64,000 bases of DNA from Syntrophaceae bacterium (GTDB lineage Bacteria > Desulfobacterota > Syntrophia > Syntrophales > PHBD01), in the NCBI GenBank assembly GCA_013177825.1, contig JABLXX010000010.1, forward strand, positions 62,001-126,000, in the 5' to 3' direction. Below are positions 58,871 through 64,000 of this stretch, piece by piece; the stretch's first letter is position 1; each line of letters starts with the position of its first letter. The notes beneath the pieces were generated by a model. It had not been told where the DNA came from. It saw only the letters and a program-made list of their open reading frames with translations, and did not search any database. The position numbers were made by a program, and so were the translations under genes.

Positions 58871-61800
58871 ATGAGACTTCAACGACTTGAAATAACGGGC
58901 TTTAAATCTTTCCGGGATCGGGTGGTCCTCGATTTCTCGGCGGGGATCAGCGGCGTCGTCGGACCCAACGGCTGCGGCAAAAGCAACGTCGTCGACGCCG
59001 TCCGGTGGGTCATGGGCGAGCAGCGGGTGAAGGCCCTCCGGGGCCGGAAGATGGACGACGTGATCTTCAACGGGAGCGAGGAGTCCGCCCCGGTGGGCCT
59101 GGCGGAAGTCACCATGGTTCTGGCCGACGACGGCCGCAGCTTTCCCGAGCCCTACGAGGCCATGAGCGAGGTGAGCATCACCCGGCGGATCGTCCGTGAC
59201 GGCGACAGCGAATATCTCATCAACAAGGTTCCCTGCCGCCTCCTGGATGTCCGCGAGTTCTTCCTGGGCACCGGGGTCGGCGTCCGGGGCTATTCCATGG
59301 TGGAGCAGGGGAGCGTCTCGAGCCTCGTGGAAGCCAGGCCGGAGGAGCGGCGGCAGTTCATCGAGGAGGCGGCGGGCATCTCCAAATTCAAGAGCCGCAA
59401 AGAGTCGGCCATCCGGAAGATGGAGTCGACCCGTCAGAACCTGACCCGAATGAACGACATCATCCGGGAGGTGAAGACGCAGCTGAATGCCATCTCCCGG
59501 CAGGCAAGACGGGCCGAGCAGTACAAGGCCCTGCGGAAGGAGATCCGGGAGGGCGAAATTGTCCAGATGCTGCAGGCCTATGCGGATCTGACGGCCCGGA
59601 ACACGACACTGGAGGAGGCCCGAAGCGCCGCCCGGGAGAAGGAGGAAGATCTCCGGGGAAAGCTCGGCGTTTCGGAGGCGGCCTGGGAAGCAGCCAAGAC
59701 GGAGGCCGTGGCCCGGGAAGGGGACCTGAACCGCCTGCAGGAGGCCCTCTACGAGCTTCGGAACGTCATCTCGTCCAGGGAGCAGTCCGTTGCCTTCCAG
59801 CGCCAGCAGACGGAGGAGCTGACCCGGCAGCGGGAGCGGGAGACCGAAGAGATCGGACAGCTTTCCTGCCGGGTGGAGGAGTTCCGGCGCGAAACCGGTG
59901 CGGGAGAGGTCCTCGAACAGGAACTGTCGGACGAGATTCTCCATGCTGAGGCTGACCTGCGGGATCTCCAGGAAGCGCTGGAGGAATACCGTCAGCAGGA
60001 TCGGTCGGCCCACCGCGAACTGGAGGAAAGGAAAGTCCAGTTCATAGAGCTGATCAAGGAAAAGACGACCGCCAGGAATCGGCTGACGGCCCTGCAGAAG
60101 AGCCGCGAAGACCTGGAGCGCCGGGAGGCCCGGGACAGCCGGGAACTGGAGGAGCAGACGCGGCGTAGGGAACAGCTCCGGGATACCCTGGCGGGCCTTG
60201 CCGCCGGACTGGCCGAGGACGAGGGGAATCTGGACGACCTGATCATCCGGCGGGGGGATGCCTCCGACGAGATGAAGCGCGCCCGCCGGGAATTGGAGGA
60301 GACGGACGAACTCATCACGGAGCGCAAAGAGGAACTGGGGCGTCGTTCTTCCCGGCTCCAGTCGCTGCGGGAGTTTTACGAGGGATACGAGTGGTGCGGC
60401 GAGGGAACCCGCGTCCTTTTGGGGGGAAGGCAGGAAAAGGCGCCGGATGGTCTTCCCCGGGAGTCCTTCCTCGGCCTCGTGGCGGATTACATCGATGTGC
60501 CCCGGGACTATGAAGCGGCGGTGGAGGCCGTGCTGGGCGAGAAGCTTCAGTACATCCTCGTGAAGAACCAGTTCGACGGCGTCAAGGCCATCGATTACCT
60601 CAAGAGCGGCGCATTCGGACGGTGCAGCTTCGTCCCCGTCGAGATCCGCAACTATGTCGACGGCGGCGGTGCGACCCCGGTCCATCTCCAGGAGACCGTG
60701 CGGCTCCTCGACGTCGTCCAGGTCCGCGACGACTTCCACGATGTGGCTTCCTGCCTGCTGGGAGACGTCCGGGTCATCGCCGACCTGTACCGGGGCGTGA
60801 ACCTGTGGAGGCAAAACGGCTTCCGGGGAACCTTTGTCACCCGGGACGGGGATCTCATCAGCCCCCACGGGGTCGTGACGGGGGGCGTCGCCTCGGGCGG
60901 GGAGCGGAGTCCCCTGCGGAACAAGCGGGAGATGGCGGAGCTGGAGGCGGAGGTTCAGTCCCTGGAAGATGCAATCTCCGATGCGATGGACCGGAAGAGG
61001 GAATTCACATCGCTGATCGCCCAGTGGGAAGAGGAACTCGTCCGGCTGCGGGGCGAGGTTCACCGGATGGAGATCCAGATCAACAGCCGGCGGAAGGACC
61101 TGGAACGGTATGAGGACGAGTCCCGGCGCATCGATCAGCGGCTCCGGGTCCTGGGTTTCGAGCGGGAGCGCCTCCAGGCGGAGGAGCAGGAACTCGCCCG
61201 GCAGATGCAGGAAATGCAGGCCGAGGTCGTTTCTTGGGAAGCCCGAGAAAAGTCCATGAGCGACGAGATGGCGGGCATCCAGAGCCGGTGGGACGGGATC
61301 CGGGCCGACCTCGAGGAGCGGGAAACCCTCCTGACGAACCGGAAGGTCGCCATGGCGTCCCTCCAGCAGCGCCGGGAGGCCAACGAGCGGACGCTGGAGC
61401 GGCTGCATCGCTCCCTCGATCAGACCGTCCGGGATCTCGAGGCCCGGCAGGCGGGCGTCGAGACGGCCGCCCGAAAGCTGGCGGAGCATGCCGCCCGGAT
61501 CGAGGAAGACACGGCTTCCCTGACCGCGTCCTATCAGGAAATGGAGACCCTGGAAGCGGATCTCGGCGGCCGGCGGGAAGTCCATCGCAGGCATGAAGAG
61601 GACCTGCGCGCCCTGGAGGAAGCCATGCGGGTTCTCAAGGGGCAGCTCGAGGAGGCGGCGCGGGGGACAGGCGACTGCGAGCTGGCATGCCGCGAGATCG
61701 CCTTCCAGATGGAATCCCTCAAGCAGAACCTGCAGGCCCGGGACCAGGACGAAGTGGCTCGCCTGCTCGAATCGTTCCGGCCGCTGGAAGAGGAAGCCCT

Positions 61801-62443
61801 CCGGGAACTGCAGGAGAAAATGGAGAGGAACCGCCGGACCCTGGAAGGGTTCGGAGAGGTGAACCTGCTGGCCGACGAGGAGTATGCCCAGCTGAAGGAG
61901 CGATTTGACTTCCTGACCGCCCAGGCGGAGGATCTCCAGAAGTCGCTGGACATCCTCCAGCAGACCATCACCCGGATCAACCGCATTTCCAGGCAGCGGT
62001 TCGCCGAGACCTTCGAGGCAGTGAATGCCTGCTTCCGCTCCGTTTTCTCCCGTCTCTTCCCCGGCGGCCGGGGGGAGCTCCGCCTCACCGACGAGACGGA
62101 CATGCTCGAGACGGGGGTGGACATCGACATCCAGGTCCCGGGCAAGCGGACCCAGAACATCACCCTCCTCTCGGGCGGGGAGAAGTCGCTCGCCGCCATC
62201 GGGCTGATCTTCGCCATCATCCTGCATCGGCCTTCCCCCTTCGTGATCCTCGACGAAGTGGACGCCGCACTCGACGACGCCAACATCTCCCTCTTCAACC
62301 GCCTGGTCCAGGAGATCGCCGCCTCGTCGCAGATCATCATGGTGACTCACAACAAGCGGAGCATGGAAGTGGCCGGTAGCCTCTACGGCGTAACCATGCA
62401 GAAGCAGGGGATATCGACCGTCGTCTCCGTGAATCTCCAGTAG
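58871..62443 (+). CDS. smc: Chromosome segregation ATPase SMC
   Basis: A 1190-residue protein, the usual length for bacterial SMC. MRLQRLEITGFKSF starts the head domain, with Walker A GPNGCGKSN at 31-39. Long coiled coils (about 170-500 and 690-1010) flank a hinge (about 505-680). The C-terminal head has the ABC signature LSGGEKS near 1100 and Walker B FVILDEVDAALDD near 1123. It condenses and segregates DNA with ScpA/ScpB. ATG 58871 is used because upstream in-frame sequence would add 18 residues before the invariant start. The stop codon TAG is the first three bases of a repeat element. Confidence 0.96.
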   Translation: MRLQRLEITGFKSFRDRVVLDFSAGISGVVGPNGCGKSNVVDAVRWVMGEQRVKALRGRKMDDVIFNGSEESAPVGLAEVTMVLADDGRSFPEPYEAMSEVSITRRIVRDGDSEYLINKVPCRLLDVREFFLGTGVGVRGYSMVEQGSVSSLVEARPEERRQFIEEAAGISKFKSRKESAIRKMESTRQNLTRMNDIIREVKTQLNAISRQARRAEQYKALRKEIREGEIVQMLQAYADLTARNTTLEEARSAAREKEEDLRGKLGVSEAAWEAAKTEAVAREGDLNRLQEALYELRNVISSREQSVAFQRQQTEELTRQRERETEEIGQLSCRVEEFRRETGAGEVLEQELSDEILHAEADLRDLQEALEEYRQQDRSAHRELEERKVQFIELIKEKTTARNRLTALQKSREDLERREARDSRELEEQTRRREQLRDTLAGLAAGLAEDEGNLDDLIIRRGDASDEMKRARRELEETDELITERKEELGRRSSRLQSLREFYEGYEWCGEGTRVLLGGRQEKAPDGLPRESFLGLVADYIDVPRDYEAAVEAVLGEKLQYILVKNQFDGVKAIDYLKSGAFGRCSFVPVEIRNYVDGGGATPVHLQETVRLLDVVQVRDDFHDVASCLLGDVRVIADLYRGVNLWRQNGFRGTFVTRDGDLISPHGVVTGGVASGGERSPLRNKREMAELEAEVQSLEDAISDAMDRKREFTSLIAQWEEELVRLRGEVHRMEIQINSRRKDLERYEDESRRIDQRLRVLGFERERLQAEEQELARQMQEMQAEVVSWEAREKSMSDEMAGIQSRWDGIRADLEERETLLTNRKVAMASLQQRREANERTLERLHRSLDQTVRDLEARQAGVETAARKLAEHAARIEEDTASLTASYQEMETLEADLGGRREVHRRHEEDLRALEEAMRVLKGQLEEAARGTGDCELACREIAFQMESLKQNLQARDQDEVARLLESFRPLEEEALRELQEKMERNRRTLEGFGEVNLLADEEYAQLKERFDFLTAQAEDLQKSLDILQQTITRINRISRQRFAETFEAVNACFRSVFSRLFPGGRGELRLTDETDMLETGVDIDIQVPGKRTQNITLLSGGEKSLAAIGLIFAIILHRPSPFVILDEVDAALDDANISLFNRLVQEIAASSQIIMVTHNKRSMEVAGSLYGVTMQKQGISTVVSVNLQ

Positions 62444-62566
62444 GCTGCTGAAAAGGGGTCATCTGCTGCGTTCCCCTTGTCATTCGCCATTCGACGTACC
62501 AAGGGGTACGCCTTCATGGCTCATGACTGCGGGAGCCTTGCATCCAACCCCTTTTGAGCAGCCTTA
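62441..62566 (+). repeat. Inverted-repeat element (MITE-like), copy 2
   Basis: About 126 bases with terminal inverted repeats TAGGCTGCTGAAAAGGGGT and ACCCCTTTTGAGCAGCCTTA (mismatches at one or two places), containing GCGTTCCCCTTGTCATTCGCC and CGTACC. It is bounded by TA on each side, which would fit a TA target-site duplication. Its first three bases supply the smc stop codon. It aligns with the reverse complement of the element at 44755-44878. Confidence 0.78.
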
Positions 62567-62580
62567 GTAAGCGGAACGAG

Positions 62581-62632
62581 TAGGCTGCTGAAAAGAAGCC
62601 GTCTGCTTCGCTTCTCTCATCCTTCGCCGATC
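62581..62632 (+). repeat. Truncated inverted-repeat element, copy 3
   Basis: TAGGCTGCTGAAAAG, then CCGTCTGCTTCG and CTCATCCTTCGCCG, match the left half of the other two copies; CCGTCTGCTTCG and CTCATCCTTCGCCG are closest to the copy at 44755. The right half and terminal repeat are missing. It lies 14 bases after copy 2, so two elements are nested or tandem here. Confidence 0.65.
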
Positions 62633-63033
62633 AGCATATTGTATACCGTATTCTAACGTGTACAGAAGTTACGTCCTGACAATTCACGTTATTCTTACCC
62701 GTGCATCGAGCAGTTTGAGTAACGTTTCCCTGGAATCCCACCTCCGCCCTGGGGCGACAACCATCCCAGGCAAACACTGGTCAAATCCAGTTTTGCAAGG
62801 TTCTTCCCATCCCGCCGGCACCTAATCCTGCTTAAGCAATAAAACCGTAATTTCAAGACATTGCATTCCACCCGGACATCGTTTATTCCGCCTTCTATCA
62901 TGCGAGGGCCGGTTTCCGTTCGTTTGGTCCGCGCCTGATCAACTTGCCCTCACAGCCATCGCATTTTCCAGCAGCACAAAAAGGCTTCCGCAGGCCTGTC
63001 CTGCAAAATTTCCGAGAGGAGACGATTGCCGAA
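62633..63033. other. Intergenic region with no supported gene
   Basis: About 400 bases between the repeats and the last gene. A 68-codon minus-strand frame (62901-62695) has no ribosome site or recognisable family. No riboswitch, tRNA or strong hairpin was recognised by eye. The promoter of the downstream gene is probably here, but no convincing -35/-10 pair was found. Confidence 0.4.
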
Positions 63034-64000
63034 ATGGGGATTACCGGGATGAAGCGTTGCCTGTCGATTTTTGCGTGGATGTCCGTATTGCTGCTTTTCG
63101 CGTCTTCCGCCTGGGGCGCCTGCAGCGGGGAGCGGATCGGATACGAAACGCAGCAGATGCTGGTCGGGGCCTCGCAGGCACTGACGGTCGTCGGGGCCAG
63201 GCCGGATGCGGTGTACCGCTGGAGGGTCGCCTCGGGCGGCGGGACCCTCTCGTCGACGACAGGGACATCCGTCGTGTACACGGCTCCCTCCTCGAATCCA
63301 AACTGCGAGAACAATCCGGCGATCAGCCTCTCGGCGGACGGCGCCGTCTGCAATACCTTGCAGATCGCCGTATCCGCACTCCAGATCGACGGAGGGGCCT
63401 TTTTTGAAGCACGGACCTTTTCCAAAACAGCATGCACGCACTCGATCTACAAACGCCCATACAACTGTTATGGTTCTTCTTCACCGGAATGGTCGGCGTG
63501 CGACGGCTGCGACTGCAATCCGGGATGGCCGACGGCCTGCAACTGCAACGGGGCTTTTTTTTGTACGGCTGATCGTGTCTACGCCCGCTGCACTGCAAAC
63601 TCCGCCTGCGGTTCCTGGAACGGGGTGACGATTGCCTGTAGTGGGTATACGGACATCCGGACGGCCGCCCAGAAAGCGAAAGGCTGCTGCCCCGCGGCGC
63701 TCCTGCCGGCGGAGCCTCCGCCCCCGGCCTGTGACGTGGCCGTAACCTCCTTCGGCGGGACCTCGACCGCCGTCGACGTCCAGAACGGGGGGCGGGTGGT
63801 CTTTTCCGGGACGGTCGCCTCATCGGATCCTGTCTCCTGGACGGTGACCGTGGCGGGGAAGAAGATCGGGGAGGGGAGCGGCCTCACCGTGTCGGTCCCC
63901 TGGGACGGTCGGCTGGACGGACAGGTCGCGGAGATCGGCAAGACCCATCCGGTGAAGCTCGTGGCGGTGACGGCCGACGGCCGGTGCAGCGCCGAGGGGG
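63034..64000 (+). CDS. Cysteine-rich secreted protein, 3' end cut by the window
   Basis: Translation from ATG 63034 stays open for 322 codons to the right edge. A signal peptide (KRCLSIFAWMSVLLLFASSAWG) is followed by beta-rich, Ig-like sequence (VYRWRVASGGGTLSSTTGTSVVYTAPSS), then a stretch with many cysteines (ACDGCDCNPGWPTACNCNGAFFCT, later KGCCPA) and a second beta-domain with TVTVAGKKIGEG. The ATG at 63049 is an alternative start; GAGGAG lies upstream of both. Such N-terminal parts occur in large surface proteins, for example RHS/YD-repeat types, but the rest is outside the window and the family is not identified. Confidence 0.78.
   Translation, partial: MGITGMKRCLSIFAWMSVLLLFASSAWGACSGERIGYETQQMLVGASQALTVVGARPDAVYRWRVASGGGTLSSTTGTSVVYTAPSSNPNCENNPAISLSADGAVCNTLQIAVSALQIDGGAFFEARTFSKTACTHSIYKRPYNCYGSSSPEWSACDGCDCNPGWPTACNCNGAFFCTADRVYARCTANSACGSWNGVTIACSGYTDIRTAAQKAKGCCPAALLPAEPPPPACDVAVTSFGGTSTAVDVQNGGRVVFSGTVASSDPVSWTVTVAGKKIGEGSGLTVSVPWDGRLDGQVAEIGKTHPVKLVAVTADGRCSAEG

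Noticed and set aside
58403-62350. Very long minus-strand open frame opposite smc
   Set aside because: It is antisense to a full-length SMC with all conserved motifs; the translation has no family features and is Leu/Pro-rich, as expected for the shadow of a G+C-rich gene.
62695-62901. 68-codon minus-strand frame after smc
   Set aside because: No ribosome site or promoter, no recognisable family; sits in a repeat-rich intergenic region.
62640-63033. Possible cyclic-di-GMP (GEMM) riboswitch, suggested by AAAAGGCTTCCGCAGGCCTG
   Set aside because: The rest of the consensus (GGGCAAACC, tetraloop helix and GGUAGGUAGCGGGG part) is not present in order on either strand.

Overview
The window looks like chromosomal DNA of an anaerobic Gram-negative bacterium, most likely a deltaproteobacterium / Desulfobacterota of the Syntrophobacterales type. 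This is an inference, not a database result. It rests on the generally high G+C, several lipoproteins and a WbpM/heptosyltransferase lipopolysaccharide region, a desulforedoxin-like protein, a small UGA-containing (selenocysteine) glutaredoxin-like gene, and short inverted-repeat elements of a kind I associate with such genomes.

Positions 1-38931 are one long, tightly packed plus-strand polysaccharide (probably O-antigen/LPS) locus. Genes are spaced by a few bases or overlap by ATGA, GTGA or TGATG. The left part (1-6336) holds a truncated APS kinase, a DegT aminotransferase, two SDR sugar-nucleotide enzymes, a sulfotransferase, a CmcI-like protein and a glycosyltransferase, suggesting a sulfated glycan. 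The middle (6333-20990) holds glycosyltransferases of the GT2, GT4 and GT11 types, GDP-mannose 4,6-dehydratase, a sugar nucleotidyltransferase, more SDR enzymes and an AsnB-type amidotransferase. The stretch 21060-38931 has two Wzx flippases, two Wzy/WaaL-type membrane proteins, a HisH/HisF/WbpG amidation cassette (acetamidino sugar), WbpB/WbpD/WbpE-like genes (2,3-diacetamido uronic acid chemistry), a PglC-type initiating phosphoglycosyl transferase, a WbpM-type 4,6-dehydratase, an LhgO-like oxidoreductase and a GT9 heptosyltransferase. A strong hairpin terminator at 38988 closes the locus.

Positions 39020-53000 are mixed housekeeping and accessory genes on both strands: a lipoprotein, a zinc-ribbon rhomboid protease, a TraB-family membrane protein, an RlmD/TrmA-type RNA methyltransferase, an MBL-fold hydrolase with two small partners, a desulforedoxin domain fused to a histone-H1-like tail, an alpha/beta hydrolase, a nitroreductase, an HtrA/DegP protease, a selenocysteine-type glutaredoxin-like gene read through an in-frame TGA, a cyclic-nucleotide-binding-domain protein, an NlpC/P60 hydrolase, TruA, a DUF2784 protein, an ABM-domain protein and an FmdB-type zinc ribbon.

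Positions 53571-58648 form a run of four exported proteins: a lipoprotein, an NHL-type beta-propeller, a small secreted protein and an LPP20-like protein. Their joint function is unknown. A terminator follows, then full-length SMC. The SMC stop codon is the start of a roughly 125-bp inverted-repeat element. The window ends inside a cysteine-rich secreted protein gene. No tRNA, rRNA, CRISPR array or recognisable transposase was seen.
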